The translations under genes were made by a program, and so were the position numbers. DNA of 64,000 nt. Origin: Ascarosepion bandense. Lineage: Eukaryota; Mollusca; Cephalopoda; Sepiida; Sepiidae. The DNA lies in the NCBI GenBank assembly GCA_037127315.1, contig JBBBDQ010001027.1:4511001-4575000 (forward strand), in the 5' to 3' direction. Below the pieces are notes generated by a model, which was not told the DNA's origin, did not search any database, and saw nothing but the letters and a program-made list of their open reading frames with translations. Below, one piece after another: positions 1-10,239 of the stretch; positions within the stretch are counted from its first letter, which is position 1; every line of letters starts with the position of its first letter.

Positions 1-83
1 CAAATCAATTATTTATATAAAATACTTTATCTACTCAAATATGAGTATCTACTAAAAAATAATGTTCAAACAAATAAATTATT

Positions 84-114
<31 letters not shown>

Positions 115-121
115 ATATATA

Positions 122-413
122 TGTTATGTCGTGAGTAAGAAGAAATAACTCAACAACAGGAATAGGTTAATTGTTGTATTCCGTGAAAATAGTATTTACA
201 AAGGTTATTAGTATCCAATACAAGAATAAGGGTTAATCGTCTCAACCGTCGTAAGACGTAGTATGAGCAATGGGTACTTCCGGGTCGTCACCAGAAGTCT
301 ACGACTGACTTGTCGATCGGCTGCTCGGCACACTCTCCTACGTAGATGCCACCATTACTTTACATAGTAATGGAATAGTCCATTATAGCCGAATAGGCAC
401 TGGCGTCCCAACA
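122..413 (-). mobile_element. Solo LTR (family L1)
   Basis: On the minus strand this 292-bp block begins TGTTGGGACGCC and ends CATAACA, the TG...CA ends of a long terminal repeat. It is the reverse complement of a near-identical block at 35247-35539. Both flanks are TATA-rich, so an ATATA target duplication fits but cannot be proved. No gag or pol lies next to it, so it is a solo LTR left by recombination. Confidence 0.8.
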
Positions 414-574
414 ATATATATATATATATATATATGCACACACACATACATATGGGTGTGTGTATGTTTTATTGAAATTGCCTGACAAGGTCTCTCACTT
501 TAATTTTTATTACATTATACAAATTTTCACGCATTCATATCAAATGTCAATTACTTTTGATTTTTCATGGACAG

Positions 575-838
575 ATATGGCGAATGTATGTTGTGGTATA
601 GTGGATATCAGCTCAAAATGAGAAATCAGAGAGACAAGGTCAAATACCATTTTAAGTCATCACACTTACTTACGTGCAAATAGCCTTGGAAAATCTGTCC
701 CTTCTCTCTCCAGCTATGGGTTAAATAGCAAGACAGATTTAATAGCAACCTACTGCGGAAAAATTTTTTTGCCCAGTCATGTCTCAAAAACGACATGATC
801 GCCCAAGCATGTATCACGTATGGCACTTAACTGACTGA
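575..838 (+). mobile_element. SINE-A copy, diverged
   Basis: A decayed copy of the tRNA-headed SINE-A. The A-box region (gtatagtggatatcagct) and the 3' end (atggcacttaactgactga) are readable. The B-box region is degraded and about 40 bp of the body are missing. It is the first half of a SINE-spacer-SINE composite also seen at 4606-5155 and 42318-43115. Confidence 0.75.
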
Positions 839-1010
839 CCAAATATAATAGTTGGAAACATAAGTAAAAATTCTACTCAGCAGAAAGTAGAAGATCGGTT
901 TTCTATTGCGATGAACTGATCACCCACTAATTACTAATTGATAATATAATGTAATCTGTTTTTTTTTTCCTTCCAGCTATAAATTAAATAGCAAAACAGA
1001 TTATCAACCT
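839..1010 (+). repeat. Composite spacer with decayed hairpin plus second SINE-A piece
   Basis: The stretch starting accaaatataatagttgg matches the spacer that follows SINE-A copies at 42530-42650. It holds a degenerate hairpin (gatcggtttt...gaactgatc near 894-930). A second SINE-A body fragment (ccttccagctataaattaaa) starts near 970. From 1011 to about 1500 no known element or gene is recognised. Confidence 0.6.
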
Positions 1011-1515
1011 TTTGGCTTCCATACCTACACCATAACATTTGAGCTATCCTAACTGATGCAGAAACAGAGGTAAATGAAAAACAAAACCTGGTTATTGACA
1101 AAGGTGAGTGTAGCTAAAACGAAGTCTCCTCGTGTACGTGTGTTCAATTCCCACCTAGCTCCAATCTCTCTTTTCATTCATCACTTTCTGATCGTGTGAG
1201 ATTTGTCCCATGATAAAATTCTAATTGCTGCTCTGCTTCTGAAATTGAATTATTCAGAAGAACACAAGAGATCAGTTGGCTGAGATAAATCCATTAAAGA
1301 CTCAGATTCAATTAGAAATGCAGACTTTGGCACAGGCACAGATTTGCACAATTCATTAAGCCAAGTACAGTTGCAGAGGGAGTCGCAGACACTGAAAATA
1401 AAAAATCCTCACTTCCTCAAAAAGACGTGTTGATAATATGTTTGTCTTTGGATTCATAAACTATGTCAGGTGCTGATTAATATATTTGCTTGCAGAAGTC
1501 AATTCTCTCTCTCTC

Positions 1516-1950
1516 TCGTCCTTATCATCATCATCCGTTACACCCAATGGTGTGTAGGGCAGCAACAAAGCTTCTCCACTTCTGCCTATCTTGGGCCAGA
1601 CTAGTCAATGAACCCCAAGAGTACTGCATGGCTTTCATCTCATTCTTCACCGTACTTCTCCATGTCGTTCTTGGTTTTCCCCTCTTTCTTTTGCCATCTG
1701 GGGTCCAGTGCAGTGCTGTTCTTGTGACTGACTGTGGATCTTTCCGGAGCACATGCCCAATCCATCTCCACCGCCTTCTTGTATTGATGGTGCCCATGTT
1801 CTCTTGTTTGCATCTCTTCGACAGGTCTTCATTGGAGATCTTCTCTGGCCAAAATATTCTCAGTATTTGTTGGAGGCATATGGCGTGAAAGGATCGAAGT
1901 TTGGCGAGATCCACCTTAATCATTCTCCAGCTACTCAGATCCGTAGAGAA
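1516..1950 (-). pseudogene. Non-LTR retrotransposon RT C-terminus (second RTE-like family)
   Basis: The minus-strand frame encodes a C-terminal piece with WIGHVLRKDPQSVTRTALHW and a KRKRGKPRTTWR segment, typical of the region after the RT domain in endonuclease-RT LINEs of the RTE group. Only the last 140 or so residues remain and the RT catalytic motifs are absent. The N-terminal YIYIYI run belongs to the TA microsatellite at 1971-2000 and is not LINE protein. A shorter copy of the same region is at 4106-4250. Confidence 0.7.
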
Positions 1951-2104
1951 GAGTAGACACAACACAGGTCTGGTATATATATATATATATATATATATAT
2001 AAGCATGCAGTGTAGATATAGAAGAATCCAAATTAGTATCCTGTACATAAAGTGGTAGGATAACTCTCTAAGAGAGCTCTAAATATATATGTATATAAAT
2101 ACAT

Positions 2105-2309
2105 ATAGAGCAAATATAAGAAAAAATTTAGACAGACACATTATTTCATGGTAAATCGAAAGTATGGGTCTATTTCAGGCAGACCATCATCAACTTCCGT
2201 CTTTATTGTACAGAAGATTTTACACAAATCATGTAAAATGATGATGGTTCGCCTGAAATAGGCCTATACTTCTGACTTACCATGAAATAATGTGCCTGCC
2301 TTAATTTTT

Positions 2310-2310
<1 letters not shown>
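2105..2310. repeat. Palindromic foldback element
   Basis: The left arm (acacattatttcatggtaa... ctatttcaggcagaccatca) is repeated inverted in the right arm (gatgatggttcgcctgaaat... ccatgaaataatgtg). Arms are about 80 bp and the loop about 45 bp. No coding capacity. It resembles a MITE or an inverted terminal-repeat remnant. Confidence 0.75.
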
Positions 2311-2341
<31 letters not shown>

Positions 2342-2379
2342 GACACACACACACACACAAGTCAAGGAAATTATTGAAA

Positions 2380-2620
2380 ACAGTTCTAAATGATAATTTA
2401 TTTCAATGTGTATGATTTAACACTCATTGAAATAAATTATAATTTATAACCATTTTCAATGATGCATTAAGTTTTCCTTGATGCGGATCATAAAGTTGTG
2501 TTTCAAATCCATTGAGCTCTCTCTATGGATCCAGCTTTTTAATGTTTTATATTAAGACCTACTTGGATTATCTTCTCCACTTATGGATTTCATATTATAT
2601 GTATGGATATCAATAAATAT
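2380..2620 (+). repeat. Dispersed repeat R1
   Basis: Shares a long stretch with 26000-26235, including cattgagctctct, tatggatc and a shared block around ttatattaa...tggattat. No protein or terminal structure seen. Family not recognised. Confidence 0.6.
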
Positions 2621-2864
2621 ACGTATAGGTATATACGCAAATACACACATGTATATAAACATTTTCCTGGTGTTAATAAAAGTGCCCGATGTATTATAAC
2701 AGAGCCAATATATATCTATTAATAAATATACATATTATCCCATGTTTATAGCATGAGACCATGACACTGAGTTTCATGCTCTGTGCAATCATCAGGTGCA
2801 TATAATTGCGTAGTGTATGAAACTCCGAGTTATATTATAGACATAGGATGATTATATATATAAG

Positions 2865-3655
2865 AAAAAGTGCAAGAAACCATGAACGTCTTGTTTAAAG
2901 TGTAGATTTATTGTTGCTATTATTATTATTATTATTATTATTACTTGCTTTTTGCATGATATATTAAGTGTCCATAATGGTATTTATGTTGCTGCACATG
3001 TTTCGAGTCTAAAGTTGACTCTCTTCAGGTGAATAAACTTGTAACTTCACATGTCGAGATCTGTTTGCATTTCTGATGGCCAAGGTATTGTGTATAAATA
3101 TATACTCAAGTGGTAAGTACGTCAGAAAATTCAACAAGACAACATGAAAAAACCTAACACACACACACACACACACGCATGCACACACATACACACACAA
3201 TAAATTCAAATAGTATCACAAAAACAATAAAAAGAACTAGATGACCCATAGAGTAGAGTTGAATCAAAATCACTGAAAACAATTTTGAAGCAAAAAGATG
3301 AAATCAAATTTCACAAGTCAGTGAAAAAAACTTTTGCATCAACGAATGCGACAGACTTAACGTGCGAGTGTGAAAAAAAAAACACGAACACATATGAACT
3401 TTCTAACGTACTTACCTCTTGACTTATATATTTTTACACAATACCTTGGCCATCAGAAAATCAAACGGATCTTGACATGTGGAGTCACAAGTTTATTCTC
3501 CTGAAGAGAGTCAACTTTAGACTCGAAACACGTATAGTGACACAAATACCATTATGGACACTTAATATATCATACAAAAAGCAAGTAATAATTATAATAG
3601 CAACAATAAATCTACACTTTAAACAAAGTGTTCATGCCTTCTTGCACTTTTTCTT
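2865..3655. mobile_element. Large foldback element with hammerhead-like cores in both arms
   Basis: Left arm about 2865-3135 and right arm about 3400-3655 are inverted copies of each other around a 265-bp spacer that contains a CA microsatellite. Each arm holds CTGAAGA, a stem-loop (gagtc...gactc) and GAAAC: on the minus strand near 3008-3037 and on the plus strand near 3498-3527. This matches the CUGANGA-stem II-GAAA core of a hammerhead ribozyme, but a proper cleavage site and stem I/III were not resolved. Penelope-like elements are known to carry such motifs in terminal repeats, so this may be a Penelope-derived inverted repeat pair. Confidence 0.65.
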
Positions 3656-3689
3656 CTGTACCAATTTTTTTTTTGTTGGAACAACCACT

Positions 3690-3840
3690 ATTTCTGTTTT
3701 TAATATTATGATAATAGCATACTGCAAATCAAAAGCTATGAAGTTTCAGTGCTCAATGCATCATCATCTGCCTGATGATGGTGCATTGAATCCTCGAAAC
3801 TTGATAGCTTTTGAGTTGCAGTATGTTATTATAACAATAA
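3690..3840. repeat. Palindromic foldback repeat
   Basis: Inverted arms (ataatagcatactgcaaatc... against ...gagttgcagtatgttattat) surround a centre with ctcaatgcatcatcatc and gatgatggtgcattga. CTGATGA and CGAAAC occur near 3772-3800, but the helix between them is poor. A related half-copy is at about 23545-23625. Confidence 0.6.
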
Positions 3841-4105
3841 TAATAACTATACAAATATGTACATGCACACAAACTAATATGCATATATTTAATGTGTGTG
3901 TGTGTAGGCATATATTTTTGAGACATGATTTCTTCAATATACAAGCCGGTAGATGGAAATAAATATACTGTTTATGTTATGGTGAAACACACCTATTCCT
4001 CAGATAATGGACTCTCCCTCCTATATTAATAAGAGTTAACAGGAAGTTCTTGGGAACTTCATAGGAGTTCTAGAGAGTCCTTTAGAATTCTATTGGAGTT
4101 CAGTA

Positions 4106-4250
4106 GAGCTACTGGGGTCCAGTGCAGTGCTGTTCTTGTGTTCTTATCTCCACCGCCTTCTTGTAACGATGGTGCCCATGTTCTCTTGCTTGCATCTCCT
4201 CAACAGGTCTTCATTGGAGATCTTCTCTAGCCAAAATATTAGTCGGCAGT
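4106..4250 (-). pseudogene. Short fragment of the 1516-1950 LINE family
   Basis: Carries ggggtccagtgcagtgctg and caacaggtcttcattggaga, both present in the 1516-1950 copy, with an internal deletion. No open frame. Confidence 0.7.
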
Positions 4251-4605
4251 TAGCCAAATACTAAGGAGTCAGATTACAGTGGAAGATTACCAAGTTCCTA
4301 ACATTTTAGGTGCATTAAGTCAATTAGCAACCAACATTAGCACGATTACAACTTTCAGTGAGAAAATTACTCCACAACAGTTTATAAACAGATAAAAACA
4401 AAACATCTACTAAAATATGAACGTTCATTAAAAATAACGTTTAAACAAATAAATTAGAACTATACATACAGGGAGCAATGAGTAAATTACCATCATTTTA
4501 AAATTTTAATTTATGTTGTTTTTTTATTTTTATTTTGTCAACTGCATAGTATAGTAGGGTCAGTTGAGCACAGACTCTGACAAAAAGAGCACCATAACAC
4601 AACTT

Positions 4606-5155
4606 CAGTCAGTCAGTTAAGTGCCATACGTGATACACATTGGGTGATCATGTCTCAAAAAAGACATGACTGATTAGGCAGAAGATTATCCCACAGTAGG
4701 TTGCCATTACTTTCTGCAGTAGACTGGTTGCCAACCAAGGTTATAGAACCCAATCTGTCCTGTTATTTAACCCATAATTAGAGGGGGAAGATATGTATTA
4801 TATTATTAAGTAGTAATTATTGGGGGATCAGTTTATTACTTCATAACAATATAAAACTGATCCCTCACTTTATGCCCAGTAGAAGCCTTAATCATGTTTT
4901 CAACTATTATATTCAGTCAGTTAAGTGTCATATGTGATACATGCTTTGGCCAATCATGTCTCTTTAGAGACATGACTGACTGGGCAGAAAATTATCCTGC
5001 AGTAGGTTACCATTGCTTTCTGCAGTAGACTGGTTGCCAACCAAGGCTATAAAACTCAATCTGTCTTATTATTTAACCCATAACTGGAGGGAAGAGATGA
5101 ATTAATACCTTTCCCAAGAGGATTTGTGTGCAAGTGAATGCAAGAAATTCAACTT
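4606..5155 (-). mobile_element. SINE-A composite (SINE, hairpin spacer, SINE) inside mariner
   Basis: Two minus-strand SINE-A bodies (about 4606-4790 and 4913-5150) share the core tagactggttgccaaccaag and the 3' end cagtcagttaagtg. Between them is a spacer with a 16-bp-stem hairpin (4820-4875). The block interrupts the mariner 5' region; caactt occurs at both edges (4600-4605 and 5150-5155), though the right one may be SINE sequence. The same arrangement in the other orientation is at 42318-43115. Confidence 0.8.
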
Positions 5156-5566
5156 GCTCTTCCAGAAATTAGGAAATAGCTTGCTGTATCGCTTAGCATT
5201 CATGCCAGATGCTCCAACATGAATATTTCAGAATGTTTGGGTGTCGAGCTGTGAAGTATACAGAAGATTCAGAAAGAGTTGGATGAGTCTAATGGTGATT
5301 ATGAAGGTGGTCGAAGTGATCACTAGCAATGGTGATGTTATGTCTTCATTCATTTTTTCAGAGGCCTACATCAAGTGCCTTGAGGAGGTAGTTCTGTCTT
5401 TGGTCAGGGGAGTGGCTGCTAGAATATCCTATGTCTGGCAACATGATTCTGCACCATGCTACAAAAGTCATGCCTGTCAGACAAATTCTGTGACCACATC
5501 ACCCCCATATATCTGGCCACCTAAGTTCCCAGACTGCTATACCTTTTATTATTATGTGTGAAACAG

Positions 5567-5808
5567 AAGGCAAGAATTATAGAAGCATTCATCAGAAAGC
5601 AAGAATTATGGAAGCATTCATCAGAAGGCAAGAATTATGGAAGCATTCATCAGAAGGCAAGAATTATGGAAGCATTCATCAGAAGGCAAGAATTATAGAA
5701 GCATTCATCAGAAGGCAAGAATTATGGAAGCATTCATCAGAGGGCAAGAATTATGGAAGCATTCATCAGAAGGCAAGAATTATGGAAGCATTCATCAACT
5801 TAAACAAG
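5567..5808 (+). repeat. 29-bp minisatellite, 8 copies, in the mariner transposase
   Basis: Unit gcattcatcagaaggcaaga plus attatggaa. It comes from codons for the transposase segment KARIMxAF found once in other mariners (once at about 35120-35160). Because 29 is not a multiple of 3, successive units are read in successive frames, yet all frames stay open, giving two overlapping pseudo-ORFs that look like a KARIMEAFIRRQELWKHSSEG repeat protein. Likely replication slippage, not a functional protein. Confidence 0.9.
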
Positions 5809-6344
5809 GAGACCATCTAGAATAGTTGCACGAGATTCCAAAGTTACCTTGAGGCCATGGTTGAAACCAATGGTAATTTTATTGAATAAATTTACTCTTT
5901 AGTATTTCAAGATATTTAGTGTAATTTTCTTAAATATATCTGTTAATACAAAACGTCAATGTCGTTTTCATTTTTGCATAATTAAAAGACAATTTATTCA
6001 TCATGCCCTGTATGATGAGATGTTGAAATATCCAAAAGAAAACAGTTAATTCCATCACTTCAGTCTTTCAATATGGACAGTACAAACCTCCATCTTACAC
6101 CATAACAATCTTATCAAATAATAATATTCATTAAAAAAAAAAAAAAGATTATTCAATATTACTCACTTTGCCTTCCCCCAAACTCTGAATTATTCAAGAC
6201 TGACAGAAAATATTTAATTACAGACCTTATCTAAATTAAAACTATTAGACACACAACTAAAAGTCTTCTGCTTTGGTAAAAAAAATTGCCGCCAGATTGC
6301 TGATAAATAATACCTTGAATTTCATCATTGAAAAAAACCACTAC

Positions 6345-7200
6345 AGCGAGTTTAGGTTTTGTTTAATGACATATCAACCTCTGTGGGTTATTTAATGCCA
6401 AAAAGGTGGGGTTTTAAGGTATTTTTTTAATGTTCGGATATAGTAAGAAGGTTGATTTAGTCAGATTTTGATGAAAATTATTTTTCATTTATTTATTTTA
6501 GAAAACTGAAGATGTCTTCTAGTTTTGTATTAAAAATGTATTGTTGGTAATATTTTCCCTTCAAAAATGAATATCTAAACTTATTTATAAATGGAACTTT
6601 GTCTGTGTGTGTCTGTGTGTGTATCCATTACCTATAGACTCCGAAATGGCTGAACTGATTTTCTTGAAAATTTACACAGTTGTACTATAAGTGTCTGCGA
6701 GTGTTCTTAGCTAGGTTTTGTGTTGAGATACCCCTGATAAATATTGAAAATCGATAATTGAAAAATCGGGTTATAGAAAAAGTGGTCCGATTTTAATCAA
6801 ATTTGATACACTCATAGACAAAGACATAAGAAATGATATTCAGAAGTTTCAAGGTTGCAGTTCTTACAATAGTGCAGAAAATCGACAATATATATATAAA
6901 AGTTTTCATTACACCTGAGCAACACCGGGCTATACTGCTAGTTTTGCCATAAAAGCCTATTTTTATGTGTATATTTCTATAAAAGTCTATTTTTATACTT
7001 TCAAGTATAAAAATATTTTTCTCATAGCTGGGACCCTAACAGGTGCTACCACTTCGGGTCAGGGTGAACCTGGGAACAACAACAATTAAGAGGTCATCCA
7101 TTCTCCTCACAACCTCTTAATCAGAAGCCTTGCTGCCAGATGCAGTTTACCGTCATACCCTGGACCCACTACAGCAACTGATTTCACAAAAGGATACACC
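6345..7200 (+). repeat. Dispersed repeat P (partial), interrupted by a Helitron
   Basis: The segment from gacatatcaacctctgtggg to tgctgccagatgcagtttac is collinear with 41480-42180, apart from the Helitron at 6574-6941 and loss of the inverted arm. Shared landmarks are gggaccctaacaggtgctacc and tctataaaagtctattttta. Nature unknown; it contains the GGCA-TAAATGACCCA tail motif in reverse (near 6360-6400). Confidence 0.7.
6574..6941 (+). mobile_element. Non-autonomous Helitron
   Basis: Begins TCTAAACTTATTTATAAATG directly after A (6573) and ends gggctatactgCTAG directly before T (6942). These are the TC 5' end, CTRR 3' end and A/T target of Helitrons. A short GC-rich stem (cctg...cggg) lies about 12 nt from the 3' end. 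The same host repeat at 41764/41765 is uninterrupted, giving a paralogous empty site. No Rep-helicase is encoded. Other copies are at 14404, 16619 and 47825. Confidence 0.85.
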
Positions 7201-7940
7201 CATGGTTTAATTCCTGCCACACTTAAAAAAACAAGCAATATCTCACTCCTCACAGGTACACGAAAGCCCTGAAGGAATCAGCAGACAACAAAATATCCAC
7301 ATATCTCCTTCTGATAAGAGTAAAAAAAATCATAATGATGGATGCACACGTCCACCAACAATAAATGGGAGACCTCATCAAAGACAACAATATCGACAAA
7401 AATGTAAATGAAACCAAAGTCATGAAAGAGACACCAAAATTCCTAAGTAATATCAAACTTTACAAAATTAATATCAAACTTTACAAAATTAATATCAAAC
7501 GTTACAAAATTAATATCAAACTTTACAAAATTAATATCAAACTTTACAAAATTAATATCAAACGTTACAAAATTAATATCAAACATTACAAAATTAATAT
7601 CAAACTTTACAAAATTAATATCAAATGTTACAAAATTAATATCAAATGTTACAAAATTAATATCAAATGTTACAAAATTAATATCAAACTTTACTAAAAA
7701 ATGGAAACACCACCTGGGTAAAAGTCATTGAACACCATTCAAAAACACCCACACTACCAAATACACAAAAACCTGACATACCAATAAAACCTATCATCTC
7801 AGGGGATAGGCAATGCTCCAAAGAAACTAGTCCGCACATTAAGCAAAATCTTAACCCCATTCCCCGAGACAATTCCTCCTTCACAAGTAAAATATTCAGC
7901 TGATCTAAAATTAAAAAAACAAACATCAAAAACAAATATC
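7200..7940 (+). pseudogene. Penelope-like element RT fragment
   Basis: Around 7735-7890 one frame reads TPTLPNTQKPDIPIKPIISG, close to the LPKIHKPDIPIRPIISG motif in the fingers of Penelope-like reverse transcriptases. The rest is shifted and lacks the catalytic YxDD region. The upstream part (about 7250-7450) is lysine/asparagine-rich and could be the preceding PLE segment. A 21-bp tandem array (7449-7694) separates the two. A LINE-J end abuts at 7945. Confidence 0.65.
7449..7694 (+). repeat. 21-bp minisatellite, about 11.7 copies
   Basis: Unit aatatcaaactttacaaaat plus t, with variants cgttac, cattac and tgttac at one site. As 21 is a multiple of 3, the array stays open and would encode (LYKINIK)n. 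It sits inside the Penelope relic and reads as expanded transposon sequence. Confidence 0.95.
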
Positions 7941-7944
7941 TGTG

Positions 7945-8165
7945 AAACCAATAACTTGTTAACGCAAATTCTACTCCGGCAGCTTCTTTTCTCGCACTTC
8001 CCGCCTGTGGAATTCTCTTCCGCATACTTTCTTTCCTGACAGTTACAATCTCCAAGAATTTAAATGTAAAGTCAATAGTCATCTCCTGTCTCACTAACTT
8101 ACATCCTCTCTCTCATACTTTTCTAAATTCACCCCACTCTCATCAGTACTCTGGCATATCAACTT
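7945..8165 (+). pseudogene. LINE-J 3' end fragment
   Basis: The ORF end of LINE-J (SFFSRTSRLWNSLPxxxFPDSYNLQ type; here about 7965-8096) followed by its 3' UTR start. The frame reaches ...EFKCKVNSHLLSH-type codons and stops at about 8096. 5'-truncated, and it runs directly into the inverted RTE copy. Confidence 0.8.
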
Positions 8166-8171
8166 CTGTAG

Positions 8172-9340
8172 GCTTCTTCTTCTATGTACCTTGTTCTTTT
8201 AGGACATAGACGATCATGGCCTTCCACATCTCCCTATCCCTCTTAGCAAGCTTTCTCCTGTAACATCTCGCAATCCCCATTCTGTCATCTACCTGCTCAG
8301 CCCCTTCAAATATGTTATCTGCTGCTTTCCTCAGTCTCTTTTCCATCTATTTGGCCTGTTAGTAACAGGTTCACCAAACCCTCTTTCCTCACTGCATTTC
8401 CCAAGAACTTCAGTTGTCTCTTCCTGATGCTTACTATTAATTTTCTTTTCATTGCCATTCTTTCCGACACCTCATCGTTTCTCGGTCCATGATATTTGCA
8501 GCATCCTTCTGTAGAACCACATTTCTGCTGCTTCAAGTTTTTCCTTCATCTTCGATTAATTGCCGTATTGAAGAACTGACATCACATAGCAATCCAGTAC
8601 TCCCTTCTTTGTTTCTAGTGAAAGTTTCCTGTGTCTTAGTACTTTACTCAGCTTCTGGAATGTGTTCTTTGCCATGCCAATTCACTTTCAGATCTCTGTG
8701 TCGCACTTTCCATTACCTGTTAGAACACTTCCTAGGTATTTAAATTTTTGTACTTGCTTGATTCTAGTATCCCCTCCGTGTATTTGGCATTTTGCGTTGC
8801 TCTTTTTCCTGATGACCATGGATTCTGTTTTCTTGCAGTTTATTTGTAGTTCTTTTTTGTCACTCTCTTCAGCTACCTTCTGTAGAAGGTCTTGTAGTTT
8901 CCTTTCTGTATCTGCTATCAGCACTGTATCATCTGCATACCTTATGTTGTTCAAATTGTGGCCTCCGATGATAAATCCTGGCGTTATCTATGGTTCTCAA
9001 AATATTCTTGCTGTACAAGTTGAATAGATCTGGTAAAAAGATACATATTTGTGTTACGCCCCTTTCTATCTTTGTATAACTGCTGGCTTCATTACCTGTC
9101 CAGTTTGCTGCCAGTAGAGATTCTTAATTATTGTAATGTCTTTCCCAAAAATGTCGAGGCTGCTGAGCATCTCCATCAATTCTTTGCAATGTATTTTGTC
9201 AAACGTCTTCGCATAATCTATAAAACACAGGTACAAGTCCTTCTTCATTTGTATTGCCCTTTCAGAGAGCATTCTAATCATAAATATGGCATTCCTTGTT
9301 CCAGTGTCTTTGACGAAAGCCTATTTAATGCCAAAATCTA
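8172..9340 (-). pseudogene. RTE (BovB-like) LINE, RT domain to C-terminus
   Basis: On the minus strand the order is: RT motif FIDYAKTFDK (about 9190-9230), NNIRYADDTVLIAD with the YADD catalytic pair (about 8905-8950), INCKKTESMV, KQVQKFKYLGSVLTGNGKCD, then RKRQLKFLGNAVRKEGLVNL and the terminal segment ending near 8185. The C-terminal QLKFLGH/MRKE and RDREMW blocks are those of BovB-type RTE elements. Frameshifts and stops break it into at least three frames. 5'-truncated before the endonuclease. Confidence 0.85.
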
Positions 9341-9397
9341 AACATCTCTTTTTTTGAGATAATACTGTTTTTAGTCTTATGAATTGACCCACGTTGT

Positions 9398-9712
9398 AGA
9401 TGTACATTGTGGTGCAGTGGATATCAACACAGAAGAAGAAATCAAGGAGCAGAGTTCAAATTCCAGTTAAATTTCTTGCATTCACTTACGCACAAATACC
9501 CTTGGGAAAGTTATTAATCCGTCTATTCCCTCCAGTTATAGGTTAAAAAACAAAACAGATTGGGTTCTATAGCCTTGGTTGGCAACCAGTCTACTGCAGA
9601 AAGCAACGGCAACCTACTGCGGGATAATCTTCTGCCCAGTCAGTCATGTCTCTTACAAGACATGATCAGCCAAGTATGTATCATACCCAAGCTCTGCACT
9701 TAACTGATTGAA
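9398..9712 (+). mobile_element. SINE-A copy
   Basis: Full-length-like: A box (gtgcagtggatatcaac), B box (agttcaaattcc), shared core (gattgggttctatagccttg) and the gcacttaactgattga end. About 10 bp of extra sequence (acccaagctct) lie near the 3' end. No clear target duplication. Confidence 0.85.
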
Positions 9713-9917
9713 TTAACCCACAGTTTTGGAGAGACGAAGTGTATTCTTACCTTCTGAAACAATAGCTAATGCAATCATCTGGAGAGTAACACACTGTGCC
9801 TCTTTGCCTTCATTTTACAACCAAGCCGAAGTGGAAGAAAATTAAATCTATGGCCGCATCTACTGCTAGGAGAGCTAGGTCACTCTTTCGAGCCAGAAAG
9901 ATTTTCTCATCAGAGTT

Positions 9918-10226
9918 CATTTTGCACATTTATAAATCTATCATTCATCCATGCATTGAATGCTGTTGCCATATCTGGTCAGGTGCTCCTGCTATTCATC
10001 TCGAGGTTCTCATCAGAATCCATCTTACACGTTTATAAATCTCCCATTAGTCCATGCATTGATTACTGTTGCCATATCTGGTCGGTTGCTCCTGCTATTC
10101 ATCACGAGGCTCTTGCCAGAATCCATCTTTCATGTTTATAAATCTACCATTTGTCCGTGCATTGAATACTGTTGCCATGTCTGGTCAGGTGCTCCTGCTA
10201 TTCATCTCGAGGTTCTCAACAAAATC
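9918..10226 (+). repeat. 103-bp tandem triplication in the LINE-J ORF
   Basis: The segment for HIYKS..HPCIE.CCHIWSGAPAIH occurs three times with starts at 9925, 10028 and 10131, exactly 103 bp apart. Since 103 = 3n+1, each copy lies in a different frame, which explains three overlapping short ORFs with the same peptide. Confidence 0.95.
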
Positions 10227-10239
10227 TAAAGAAGGATTT

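Larger units (their letters stand above)
4469..6010 (+). mobile_element. Mariner/Tc1-type transposon with both ends, heavily modified
   Basis: The left end cagggagcaatgagtaaatt and the inverted right end aatttattcatcatgccctg match each other and are flanked by TA on both sides (4467-4468 and 6011-6012), the target of this superfamily. Inside is a transposase relic, about 5230-5870, with WQHDSAPCYKSH (second catalytic Asp) and WPPKFPDCYTFYYYV (third Asp, in a PDCNPLDYYVW-type motif). The C-terminal part has become a 29-bp tandem array, and a SINE composite sits in the 5' region (4606-5155). Frameshifts and stops make it inactive. A relative is at 33680-35212. Confidence 0.85.

Noticed and set aside
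1531..2031. Intact 166-residue protein
   Set aside because: It fuses a TA-microsatellite translation (YIYIYI) to a 5'-truncated LINE C-terminus.
3765..3800. Hammerhead ribozyme (CTGATGA...CGAAAC)
   Set aside because: The sequence between the two blocks does not form an acceptable stem II; noted only as part of a palindrome.
5554..5825. Two overlapping repeat-protein ORFs
   Set aside because: A 29-bp tandem array in mariner DNA with no stop in any frame; no start or context for a gene.
7365..7697. Repeat protein with LYKINIK units
   Set aside because: A 21-bp minisatellite in a transposon relic; openness follows from the unit length being a multiple of 3.
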